Shown: piece after piece, positions 1 to 7,700 of the stretch | Numbering within the stretch: the first letter of the stretch is position 1 | Layout: each line of letters starts with the position of its first letter | Assembly: GCA_947380905.1 (NCBI GenBank) | Contig: CANCSS010000011.1 | Location: forward strand, 1-57,725 | DNA: 57,725 bases | Direction: 5' to 3' | Source of the DNA: Chitinophagaceae bacterium | GTDB taxonomy: Bacteria > Bacteroidota > Bacteroidia > Chitinophagales > Chitinophagaceae | Notes under the pieces: model-generated | Database searches by the model: none | The model's input: only the letters and a program-made list of their open reading frames with translations | Told to the model about the DNA's origin: nothing | Translations under genes and position numbers: made by a program

Positions 1-45
1 TAATCCAACAATTTTAACATTAATTCATTACAACAAATTATACAA

Positions 46-924
46 ATGGAAAATAACACTTCATTACAACAGCAATTACTGGAGGCCGGCGTACACTTTG
101 GTCACCTTAAAAAGAAGTGGAACCCTAAGATGTTGCCTTATATTTTCGCAGAGAAAAAAGGTATTCACATCATTGACTTAAATAAAACAGTCGATCACTT
201 ACAAGAAACAGCTGCTGCTTTAAAGCAAATTGCAAAAAGCGGTAAGAAAATTATGTTTGTTGCTACTAAGAAACAAGCCAAAGAAATTGTAAGCGAGTGT
301 GCTAAAAGAGTAAACATGCCTTATGCTACAGAGCGTTGGTTAGGTGGTATGTTAACCAACTTCAACACCGTTCGTAAGAGCGTTAAGAAAATGCAGAGCA
401 TTGAAAAAATGTTGAACGACGGTAGTGCAGAAAGCTTAACTAAAAAAGAGCGTTTGACTTTAGGTCGTGATAAAGATAAAATGGAAAAAGTATTAGGTGG
501 TATCGCTCAATTGGGTCGTTTACCAGCTGCTTTATTCTTAGTGGATATCGGACACGAGCATATTGCATTAGCAGAAGCAAAGCGTTTAGGCATTCAAACA
601 TTTGGTATGGTAGATACCAACTGTGATCCTAACAAAGTAGATTTTTCTATTCCTGCGAATGACGATGCAACAAAATCTATTGCTATCATTACCAATTATA
701 TTACTGCAGCCATTGCAGAAGGTTTAGCAGAGCGTCAAGCTTCTAAAGATGACGAAAGCGAATCTGAAGAAGGCAACAATGAAAACGAAGCAAAAGCAAA
801 ACGTATGGAAGCCGAAGCGAACGCAGAAGGCGGAAGAGGTAAGCGTGGTGCTGGTGCAGCTCCAACTGCTCCTGGTGCGCCTAAGCGTCGTATTCAAAGT
901 ACACGTCGCCCAGCAGGTAAATAA
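46..924 (+). CDS. rpsB: 30S ribosomal protein S2
   Basis: Small-subunit ribosomal protein S2, which binds the 30S subunit near its head-body junction and contacts S1. The N-terminus carries the family HFGH motif at residues 17-20, and the core continues to about residue 228, including VDTNCDP. At 292 residues it is longer than the roughly 240 of typical S2. The extra 60 or so residues form a low-complexity tail, first acidic (Asp/Glu/Ser) and then Gly/Ala/Arg/Lys rich. The ATG at 46 is preceded by A/T-rich sequence with no Shine-Dalgarno. It is followed by tsf, but a strong terminator-like hairpin lies between them. Identification is secure; a function for the tail is unknown. Confidence 0.98.
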   Translation: MENNTSLQQQLLEAGVHFGHLKKKWNPKMLPYIFAEKKGIHIIDLNKTVDHLQETAAALKQIAKSGKKIMFVATKKQAKEIVSECAKRVNMPYATERWLGGMLTNFNTVRKSVKKMQSIEKMLNDGSAESLTKKERLTLGRDKDKMEKVLGGIAQLGRLPAALFLVDIGHEHIALAEAKRLGIQTFGMVDTNCDPNKVDFSIPANDDATKSIAIITNYITAAIAEGLAERQASKDDESESEEGNNENEAKAKRMEAEANAEGGRGKRGAGAAPTAPGAPKRRIQSTRRPAGK

Positions 925-934
925 TAAATTATCC

Positions 935-980
935 AATTGGGTTATTGGTGTCCTTGGGATACTAATGACCCAATTTTTTT
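935..980 (+). terminator. Rho-independent terminator between rpsB and tsf
   Basis: A 19-bp stem (935-953 with 957-975) containing three G-U wobbles closes on a 3-nt loop (954-956). It runs straight into seven T residues (974-980). This is a textbook intrinsic terminator starting 11 bases after the rpsB stop. It implies that some or most rpsB transcripts end here and that tsf depends on readthrough or its own promoter. Confidence 0.88.
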
Positions 981-1035
981 AGTTCATTACCTACCTTATT
1001 AATTTTATAAAACATTTATTTTAAATTTTACTATT

Positions 1036-1869
1036 ATGAGTACAATAACAGCTGCAGACATTAATAAATTACGTCAAGCAACAGGTGCTGGAATGATGGA
1101 TTGTAGAAAAGCATTAACAGAAACCAACAATGATTTTGAAGCGGCAATTGATTGGTTGCGTAAACAAGGACAAAAAGTAGCTGCTAAGCGTAGCGATCGT
1201 GAAGCAAAAGAAGGAGTGATTATTGCACAAACTTCTGCAGATCATAAAACAGGTTTTGTAGTTTGTATTTCTTGTGAAACAGATTTCGTTTCTAAGAATG
1301 CAGAATTCGTTGCATTTGCACAAATCATTGCAGATGCTGCTGTGGCAAACAATGTAAAATCTGCTGCTGAATTAAATGAAGTAACCGTGAATGGTACAAA
1401 AGTGTCAGACATGATCAATGATAAATTGGCATCTATTGGTGAAAAAATTGGGGTAGCAAAATTTGAAAGAGTGGACGCTCCTTATGTAGCTTCTTATATT
1501 CATGGTGCCTACAGAATGGGTGTATTGGTAGGATTAAGTGCCGATGCAGCTGAAGTAGGTAAAGATTTAGCCATGCAAATTGCGGCAATGAATCCTGTAG
1601 CAGTGGATCCTGAATCAGTTCCTGCGGAGACCGTTGCTCGTGAGCGAGCCATCATTATAGACACCATGAAGGAAGATCCTAAGATGGCTGGAAAACCAGA
1701 AGAAATGATTGCTAAAATTGCAGAAGGCAAAATCAACGCTTTCTTCAAAGAGCAAACCTTATTGGCACAAGCTTTTGTGAAAGATGGTGGCAAAACCGTA
1801 GGGGAATATGTAAAATCAGTGGAAGCCAGCTTAAAAGTAACTGAATTCAAACGTGTGGCATTAGGGTAA
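1036..1869 (+). CDS. tsf: Translation elongation factor Ts
   Basis: Guanine-nucleotide exchange factor that recycles EF-Tu from its GDP to its GTP form in the cytoplasm. The N-terminal UBA-like domain has the signature TGAGMMDCRKAL at residues 16-27. The TDFVxxN motif that touches EF-Tu follows at 82-88. At 277 residues it has normal length, with a complete dimerisation domain. The start ATG at 1036 begins MSTITAADINKLR, the usual N-terminus. Order rpsB-tsf-pyrH is common in bacteria; here each junction holds a hairpin. Confidence 0.98.
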   Translation: MSTITAADINKLRQATGAGMMDCRKALTETNNDFEAAIDWLRKQGQKVAAKRSDREAKEGVIIAQTSADHKTGFVVCISCETDFVSKNAEFVAFAQIIADAAVANNVKSAAELNEVTVNGTKVSDMINDKLASIGEKIGVAKFERVDAPYVASYIHGAYRMGVLVGLSADAAEVGKDLAMQIAAMNPVAVDPESVPAETVARERAIIIDTMKEDPKMAGKPEEMIAKIAEGKINAFFKEQTLLAQAFVKDGGKTVGEYVKSVEASLKVTEFKRVALG

Positions 1870-1904
1870 TTGTAAAAAATTTAAAAATTTAATTTTTTAC
1901 AATT
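1868..1904. terminator. Perfect AT-rich inverted repeat after tsf
   Basis: Arms AATTGTAAAAAATT (1868-1881) and its exact reverse complement (1891-1904) give a 14-bp stem with a 9-nt loop. It overlaps the tsf stop codon. The A-run on one arm and T-run on the other would suit a weak bidirectional terminator or an mRNA 3'-end stabiliser. The stem holds little GC, so termination strength is uncertain. Confidence 0.55.
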
Positions 1905-1982
1905 CATGCGCTAATGATTTTTTCAAAGCACCCCATAAACGGGCGCTTTGAGGAGCAAATACCTTCAGATCTATAGAAATTT

Positions 1983-2013
1983 AAAGGGTTCCGAGCAATC
2001 GGGACCCTTTTTT
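1983..2013 (+). terminator. Intrinsic terminator or attenuator upstream of pyrH
   Basis: AAAGGGTTCC (1983-1992) pairs with GGGACCCTTT (2001-2010) with one G-U pair, an 8-nt loop, and a run of T from 2008 to 2013. It ends 45 bases before the pyrH start, so it either terminates the tsf transcript or acts as an attenuator. A competing pairing is possible between GGAGCAA (1952-1958) and TTGCTCC (2015-2021), which flank the hairpin. Confidence 0.75.
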
Positions 2014-2058
2014 GTTGCTCCAAAATTCTTATCTTGCAAGTACAAAAAAAGCTCAGCC

Positions 2059-2775
2059 ATGTTGCCCAAATACAAGCGTATTTTATTGAAATTATCTGGA
2101 GAGGCATTATTAGGGGATCAAAAAAATGGAGATCCATTTGATCCCAAAATCATTGAACAATATGCCACCGAAATTAAGCAAGTAGTTGAACTGGGTGTGC
2201 AAGTGGCCATTGTCATTGGAGGGGGAAATATTTATAGAGGTATGAATGAAGCAGACAGTGGAATTGAACGTGCGCATGGCGATTATATGGGTATGTTGGC
2301 AACGGTGATCAATGCCATGGCCATACAAGCAATGCTAGAAAAAATTGGTGTCTATACGCGTTTACAATCTGCTATTGTTATGGATCAAATAGCAGAACCT
2401 TATATTCGTCGAAAAGCATTGCGTCATTTAGAAAAAGGAAGGGTGGTTATTTTTGGAGCAGGAACAGGCAATCCTTATTTTACAACAGATACAGCTGGTT
2501 CATTAAGGGCCATTGAAATGAAAGCAGATGTTATTTTAAAAGGCACTCGTGTGGATGGCATATACGATAGTGATCCAGAAAAGAATCCAGCAGCGGTTAA
2601 ATTTGAAAGTATCAGCTTCCAGGATTGTATTACAAAAAATTTAAAAGTAATGGATACCACCGCATTCACTTTGTGTATGGAAAATAAATTACCCATTATT
2701 GTATTTGACATAAATCAACCCGGAAACTTATTAAAAGTAGTGCAGGGGGCTGCTATAGGCACTTTGGTTGGATAA
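2059..2775 (+). CDS. pyrH: UMP kinase (uridylate kinase)
   Basis: Phosphorylates UMP to UDP with ATP in pyrimidine nucleotide synthesis; a cytosolic hexamer of the amino-acid-kinase fold. Visible motifs are KLSGEAL (residues 11-17), the glycine-rich [22 protein letters not shown] and [13 protein letters not shown]. At 238 residues from the ATG at 2059 it matches the family length. The reading frame is open back to 1948, but that extension crosses the terminator hairpin and has no family similarity, so 2059 is preferred. Family members are usually inhibited by UTP; nothing here departs from that. Confidence 0.97.
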   Translation: MLPKYKRILLKLSGEALLGDQKNGDPFDPKIIEQYATEIKQVVELGVQVAIVIGGGNIYRGMNEADSGIERAHGDYMGMLATVINAMAIQAMLEKIGVYTRLQSAIVMDQIAEPYIRRKALRHLEKGRVVIFGAGTGNPYFTTDTAGSLRAIEMKADVILKGTRVDGIYDSDPEKNPAAVKFESISFQDCITKNLKVMDTTAFTLCMENKLPIIVFDINQPGNLLKVVQGAAIGTLVG

Positions 2776-2845
2776 TAGACCTCATTCAATTCACCACTGA
2801 TGTAATTTATCCTTGTTTATTTAGGCACTCACTTAATTTTATAGT

Positions 2846-4162
2846 ATGCAAAAATCAATTTATATAATTCTTATCGCTTGTCTTACGCTTATTGCTTCGC
2901 CGACAAATGTAAAAGCACAACAAGTTATTGGTTTAAATGAAGCCATTAAAACCGCGCTAAAAAATAGCTATGATATTCAATTGGTTGAAAATAGTCTGGC
3001 CATTGCAAAAAACAACAATGATTTAGGAGTAGCCGGTGCTTTGCCAACCGTTTCAGCAACCGCCAATGACAATAAAACAAATAGCACTTTACAACAACAA
3101 TATACCGATCCTACTCGTAATACTACCAAATCAGGGGTAGATGGAACCAATGTAACAGCAGGCTTAACCGCTTCTGTTGTAATATTTAATGGCTATCGTA
3201 TCATGGCAACAAAAGATAGATTGGCAGCATTAGAAAAACAAAACCGTTCCTTGTTAGAAGCGCAATTACAAAATACGACTTCGCTGGTGATGCAACAATA
3301 TTTTAATGTAGTACGTCAACAAGCATATTTAAAAACCATTGAAAAATCTATTGAGGCGAGCACGCAAAGATTAGACATCGTAAAAACCAAACAACAAATA
3401 GGCGTAGCCAATGAAGCTGATTTATTACAATCAAATTTAGATTTAAATGCTTTGTTGCAAGCCAAACAAAATCAATTGTTAATTATTGATCAAGCAAAAG
3501 CCGACTTATTAAACACCATGGTACTTCCTACTAGTACATTAATAACTATTCAAGACACCATTACCATTGATGCTAAATTAAAATTAGCAGAGGTAGAAGC
3601 GAAAATGAAATTGAACCCAACTTTACAATCGGCCGAACAACTTATTAATATCAATCAATTTATTGAGAAAGAAACCAGAGCCTTAACCTATCCCACTTTA
3701 AGAGCCAATACTGGATACAATTTTACCAGTAGTCAATCTGCTGCTGGATTTAGTTTATTGAATGAAAACTATGGACCTTTTGTTGGTATTAACTTATCGG
3801 TGCCTTTATATGCTGGTGGAGCATCTAAAAAAAGCATTAAAAATGCTCAAATAAATACCAGTAGAGCTAAGATACAATATCAAAGTGCCGAACAAGATAT
3901 GTCTACAGCATTGTATAAAACTTTTCAAACCTATCAAAATAATTTGCAACAAACACCTATAGAAATAGCCAACTATTCTATGTCACAGTCTTTACTACAA
4001 TTGGTGCTGCAAAAATATCAATTGGGTCAAGCCACTATGGTAGATGTTAAACAAGCGCAACAAAGTTTTGAAACAGCAGGGTTTAGATTGATTAGCTTAA
4101 GGTATACTGCAAAAATTGCAGAAATTGAATTAAAAAGATTGTCAAACCAGCTAACGTTTTAA
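2846..4162 (+). CDS. TolC-family outer membrane efflux protein (orphan)
   Basis: Outer-membrane channel of the OEP/TolC family, which forms trimeric barrels with long periplasmic alpha-helical tunnels for type I secretion or tripartite efflux. A signal peptide is clear (residues 1-24, ending VKA before QQ). Two OEP repeats follow, each rich in Gln/Asn/Ala coiled-coil helices, with the typical motif GVANEADLLQSNLDLN and near the C-terminus KYQLGQATMVDVKQAQQSF. At 438 residues it is of normal length. No inner-membrane pump or adaptor lies beside it, unlike the second TolC-type gene at 12540-13874, so its partner and substrate cannot be given. Confidence 0.9.
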   Translation: MQKSIYIILIACLTLIASPTNVKAQQVIGLNEAIKTALKNSYDIQLVENSLAIAKNNNDLGVAGALPTVSATANDNKTNSTLQQQYTDPTRNTTKSGVDGTNVTAGLTASVVIFNGYRIMATKDRLAALEKQNRSLLEAQLQNTTSLVMQQYFNVVRQQAYLKTIEKSIEASTQRLDIVKTKQQIGVANEADLLQSNLDLNALLQAKQNQLLIIDQAKADLLNTMVLPTSTLITIQDTITIDAKLKLAEVEAKMKLNPTLQSAEQLININQFIEKETRALTYPTLRANTGYNFTSSQSAAGFSLLNENYGPFVGINLSVPLYAGGASKKSIKNAQINTSRAKIQYQSAEQDMSTALYKTFQTYQNNLQQTPIEIANYSMSQSLLQLVLQKYQLGQATMVDVKQAQQSFETAGFRLISLRYTAKIAEIELKRLSNQLTF

Positions 4163-4175
4163 AGTTTCCACCATC

Positions 4176-5312
4176 ATGCAATCTAAGCTTCCGAATATTG
4201 GCACGAGTATTTTTACAGTCATGAGCCAATTAGCGGTGCAGCACAAGGCCATTAATTTAGGGCAAGGCTTTCCCGATTTCCCCATGAGTGAAACATTAAT
4301 TAATTGTGTCGCAGATGCAATGCATGCTGGAGGAAATCAATATGCGCATACTTATGGCGTACCTATCTTAAGAGAAAGGCTTGCTGAAAAAATTAAATTT
4401 TTATACCAGACTTCCATTGATCCTGAAACAGAAATTACGGTAACTCCAGGAGGCACGTATGCTATTTTCACCGCCTTCTCCACCATCATTCAACCTGGGG
4501 ACGAAGTCATCATTTTTGAACCCGCTTATGATAGTTATATTCCTAACATCAGGTTTAATGGCGGGATAGTAGTGCCCATTGCATTAGCATTTCCAAACTA
4601 TTCTATTCCTTGGGATAAAGTAAAAGCAGCCATCACTAAAAAAACCAAAGCCATTTTAGTCAATACACCACACAATCCATCGGGGGTAGTAATGACCAAG
4701 GAAGATGTTTTACAATTACAAGAAATAGTTATTAGCAACCATTTGTATTTAATCAGTGATGAAGTATATGAGCACTTAATTTATGACAACAAGCTACATG
4801 AAACGGTGATGAAGTACCCTGCATTATTCGCTCGAACTTTTGTTTGTTTTTCTTTTGGTAAAACCTATCATTGTACAGGATGGAAACTGGGATATTGTGT
4901 AGCGCCAGCAGCTTTAATGAAAGAGTATCGAAAAGTGCATCAGTTCAATGCATTTAGTTGTGATACGCCTAAACAGTTAGGCATTGCCGAATACATGAGC
5001 AATAAAGAAGCTTATTTAAGTTTGGGTAGCATGTACCAAGAAAAGCGTGATTACTTAAGAAATTTATTAGCGCCTACGCAATTTAAGTGTATCCCTTCTT
5101 CTGGTTCTTATTTTGAAAGTTATAGCTATGATGCTATTTCAGATGAATCTGATCAAGTTTTTGCCGAAAGGTTGGTAAAAGAATTTGGAATTGCAGTGAT
5201 ACCCATGTCTGCATTTTATCATAATGCTACAGACAATAAAGTAATTCGTTTGTGTTTTGCCAAGAAAACAGAAACCTTAGACGCAGCCGCTGCTTGTTTA
5301 CTACGCATATAA
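4176..5312 (+). CDS. Class I/II PLP aminotransferase, probably methionine/aromatic type
   Basis: Pyridoxal-phosphate aminotransferase of fold type I. The Schiff-base lysine is K229 in SFGKTYHCTGWK. The NTPHNPSG motif at 163-170 and SDEVYEHLIY near 204-213 place the cofactor ring. The LGQGFPDFP N-terminus and overall pattern match the methionine/kynurenine aminotransferase subgroup (YbdL-like), which converts methionine, Phe or Tyr with a keto acid acceptor. Substrate choice cannot be proved from sequence. It begins 13 bases after the TolC-family stop and ends 26 bases before galK, so the three could share a transcript without an obvious functional link. Confidence 0.88.
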   Translation: MQSKLPNIGTSIFTVMSQLAVQHKAINLGQGFPDFPMSETLINCVADAMHAGGNQYAHTYGVPILRERLAEKIKFLYQTSIDPETEITVTPGGTYAIFTAFSTIIQPGDEVIIFEPAYDSYIPNIRFNGGIVVPIALAFPNYSIPWDKVKAAITKKTKAILVNTPHNPSGVVMTKEDVLQLQEIVISNHLYLISDEVYEHLIYDNKLHETVMKYPALFARTFVCFSFGKTYHCTGWKLGYCVAPAALMKEYRKVHQFNAFSCDTPKQLGIAEYMSNKEAYLSLGSMYQEKRDYLRNLLAPTQFKCIPSSGSYFESYSYDAISDESDQVFAERLVKEFGIAVIPMSAFYHNATDNKVIRLCFAKKTETLDAAAACLLRI

Positions 5313-5338
5313 AATTCGACGAATAGCAAAGTCCTCTT

Positions 5339-6484
5339 ATGTCAGACATCCGCACTCATTTTTTTACACAGTTTAATTATACGCCTTCCTTGGCAGTGCA
5401 ATCGCCTGGCCGAATTAATTTAATTGGAGAACATACCGATTACAACCAGGGCTTTGTAATGCCTGCTGCTATTGATAAATCAGTACAAGTGGCTATTGGG
5501 AAAAGAACCGATGGCACTATCCATATGGCTGCTATGGATTTAAATGAAACAGCAGTGCTAAGCATAGAAAATTTAAAACCGCATGCGACACAATGGGTCA
5601 ATTATATCATTGGTGTGGTACATCAAGCATCCATCACCCAAGGTTTTGATATTTGTTTACAGGGCAATATTCCTATAGGCGCAGGCCTTTCTAGTTCTGC
5701 AGCAGTAGCATGTGCCGTGTTGTTTGCATTGAATGAGTTGTATGCGTTACAATATACCAAAATGGAAATGGCATTGATGGTACAAAAAGCAGAGCATGAT
5801 TTTGCAGGCGTTCAATGTGGTCTAATGGATATGTTTGCAAGTTTGCATGGACAAAAAAATAAAGTTATTTTATTGGACTGTGCTACGCACACCTATCAAT
5901 ATTATCCACTTCATTTAACCGATTATAGTATTGTATTATTTGATACGCAAATCAAACATGCGCTGGCATCTTCCGAATACAATACCCGTAGGTTAGAGTG
6001 TGAGCAAGGGGTTCAGGTGATTCAAAAAATGTATCCACAGGTGCAATCCTTGCGAGATGCTACCATGGAACAAGTAGAAACTTGTTTGGGCCCATCAACA
6101 GCAACGCCACCAAAGATTTACCAGCGATGTTCTTATGTGGTATCCGAAATACTAAGAGTACAAGAAGCGGTAATAGATTTAGAAACAGGAAATATACCTG
6201 CTTTTGGAAAAAAAATGTATGCAACTCATGAGGGCTTGTCTACCCAATACGAAGTAAGTTGTCCCGAATTGGATTTTTTAGTGGATGCAGTTAGACTGAA
6301 TGAAAATGTAATAGGAGCACGTATGATGGGTGGGGGATTTGGTGGCTGCACCATCAATATTATAAAAAAATCTGCACTAGCTACTGTTACGAAGCAAGTG
6401 GCAGCTAGTTATGCTCAACAAACCAACAAAGTATTAGCAGTATATATAATCAGTATTGAAGCTGGCACCCATGTCATAAAATAA
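5339..6484 (+). CDS. galK: Galactokinase
   Basis: Phosphorylates alpha-D-galactose to galactose-1-phosphate, the entry step of the Leloir pathway. It carries the galactokinase signature GRINLIGEHTDYN (residues 24-36), the GHMP ATP-binding motif PIGAGLSSSAA (112-122) and the C-terminal GGGFGGC motif. At 381 residues the length is standard. The convergent neighbour galM supplies alpha-galactose, so this is a small galactose-utilisation pair. galT and galE are not adjacent, although an epimerase-type gene lies at 52161. A shared hairpin separates galK and galM. Confidence 0.96.
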   Translation: MSDIRTHFFTQFNYTPSLAVQSPGRINLIGEHTDYNQGFVMPAAIDKSVQVAIGKRTDGTIHMAAMDLNETAVLSIENLKPHATQWVNYIIGVVHQASITQGFDICLQGNIPIGAGLSSSAAVACAVLFALNELYALQYTKMEMALMVQKAEHDFAGVQCGLMDMFASLHGQKNKVILLDCATHTYQYYPLHLTDYSIVLFDTQIKHALASSEYNTRRLECEQGVQVIQKMYPQVQSLRDATMEQVETCLGPSTATPPKIYQRCSYVVSEILRVQEAVIDLETGNIPAFGKKMYATHEGLSTQYEVSCPELDFLVDAVRLNENVIGARMMGGGFGGCTINIIKKSALATVTKQVAASYAQQTNKVLAVYIISIEAGTHVIK

Positions 6485-6486
6485 AA

Positions 6487-6514
6487 AAGACCAGCGCTTG
6501 TTTATGCTGGTCTT
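6487..6514 (-). terminator. Terminator between convergent galK and galM
   Basis: AAGACCAGC (6487-6495) and GCTGGTCTT (6506-6514) form a perfect 9-bp stem with a 10-nt loop. Read on the minus strand it is followed by six T residues (complement of 6488-6483), so it best serves galM and the efflux block. It may also act on galK, where the following T-tract is short. Confidence 0.78.
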
Positions 6515-6540
6515 GTAAATGAATATCAAAATCTTACTAA

Positions 6541-7677
6541 TTATTTTGTTGAAAAAGTATACACCGTAGTTTGATGGTAAGTTTCACCTGGTTTTAATAT
6601 GGTGCTTGGAAACCCAGTCTGATTAGGACTGTCCGGAAAATGTTGTGTTTCTAAAGTCAAAGCATAATGCTTGTTGTAAATGATTCCTTTTTTAGTACCT
6701 GTTAAACTCCCATCTAAAAAATTACCTGAATAAAATTGAATGCCGGGCTCGGTAGTAGCCACCGTTAAATAACGACCACTCGTTGGTTCATAAACATGCG
6801 CAATTTCTTGTAATCCTTCCGCTTTATTTAAAACCCAATTGTGATCATAACCTCCAGCTACCTGATCTATCTCTTGGCCTACTTTTTTAGGTGTAGTAAA
6901 ATCCATTGGGGTTCCTTTCACATCCAATAATTCGCCGGTAGGAATTAAGGAAGTGTCCACAGGAGTATATTTATTGGCATTTATTTGAACAAGATGATCA
7001 TAAATATTGGGCGACTTACCAGCGGTTAAATTAAAATAAACATGATTGGTTAAATTAAGTACAGTGGTTTTATCGGTACTAGCAGTGTATGCTATTTGAA
7101 GTGCATTGTTTGCTGTTAAAGTATACACTACTTGCACTTTTAAATTGCCAGGATAGCCTTCTTCCCCATCTATGCTTAGATAATCTAATTGAATGCTACT
7201 GTCACCAGGTAAAATACTTGCATTCCAAACTACTTTATCAAATCCTTTTAAACCACCATGTAAGGATTGACCATGGTTGTTGATAGCAGCTTTATAGGTA
7301 ACACCATCAATGGTATACTTGCCTTTAGCAAGTCGGTTAGCATACCTACCAATTAAGGCACCAAAATAGGGATTCCCTTTTTGAACGTATCCTTCCAAGG
7401 AATCATATCCTGTAATTACATCTCCCCAAGAACCATCTTTGGCTTGGGTAATTATCTTAGTAAGAATACCACCGTAATTAATGATGCTTACTTGCATTCC
7501 GCTGCCATTGGTTAAAGTATATTCGGTTATAGGCTTGCCTTCAAAAGTTCCAAAATTTTGAGTGGTAATTTTAGGAGCAGCCATAGCATTTTTATTTGAA
7601 TTATTAAATGAGCAAGCCATATTGAAAATGGATAAGATACACACTAAGCATAAACCATTCGTTAAATTTATTTTCAT
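6541..7677 (-). CDS. galM: Aldose 1-epimerase (galactose mutarotase), exported
   Basis: Interconverts alpha and beta anomers of galactose and related aldoses. Family residues are visible: HGGLKGFDKVVW, the catalytic-His region NLTNHVYFNL, and the catalytic Glu in LTLETQHFPDSPNQ. At 378 residues it exceeds cytosolic GalM (about 345) because of an N-terminal signal sequence with a cysteine at 22 (NMAC), suggesting a lipoprotein in the periplasm or outer membrane. The lipobox is not ideal, so plain secretion is possible. It lies 23 bases downstream of the RND pump on the same strand, so it may be read through from the efflux operon. Its metabolic partner galK is convergent. Confidence 0.93.
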   Translation of the reverse strand: MKINLTNGLCLVCILSIFNMACSFNNSNKNAMAAPKITTQNFGTFEGKPITEYTLTNGSGMQVSIINYGGILTKIITQAKDGSWGDVITGYDSLEGYVQKGNPYFGALIGRYANRLAKGKYTIDGVTYKAAINNHGQSLHGGLKGFDKVVWNASILPGDSSIQLDYLSIDGEEGYPGNLKVQVVYTLTANNALQIAYTASTDKTTVLNLTNHVYFNLTAGKSPNIYDHLVQINANKYTPVDTSLIPTGELLDVKGTPMDFTTPKKVGQEIDQVAGGYDHNWVLNKAEGLQEIAHVYEPTSGRYLTVATTEPGIQFYSGNFLDGSLTGTKKGIIYNKHYALTLETQHFPDSPNQTGFPSTILKPGETYHQTTVYTFSTK

Positions 7678-7700
7678 AATAGCTTGTTTTTACAATTTAC

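Noticed and set aside
1..45. The first three bases TAA could be the stop codon of an upstream gene such as rpsI.
   Set aside because: No coding sequence is visible upstream, so this cannot be supported.
749..982. Open frame overlapping the rpsB tail.
   Set aside because: It arises from low-complexity repeat codons of rpsB in another frame and runs into the terminator.
1948..2058. N-terminal extension of pyrH to 1948.
   Set aside because: It runs through a terminator hairpin and has no resemblance to the family; the ATG at 2059 gives the standard N-terminus.
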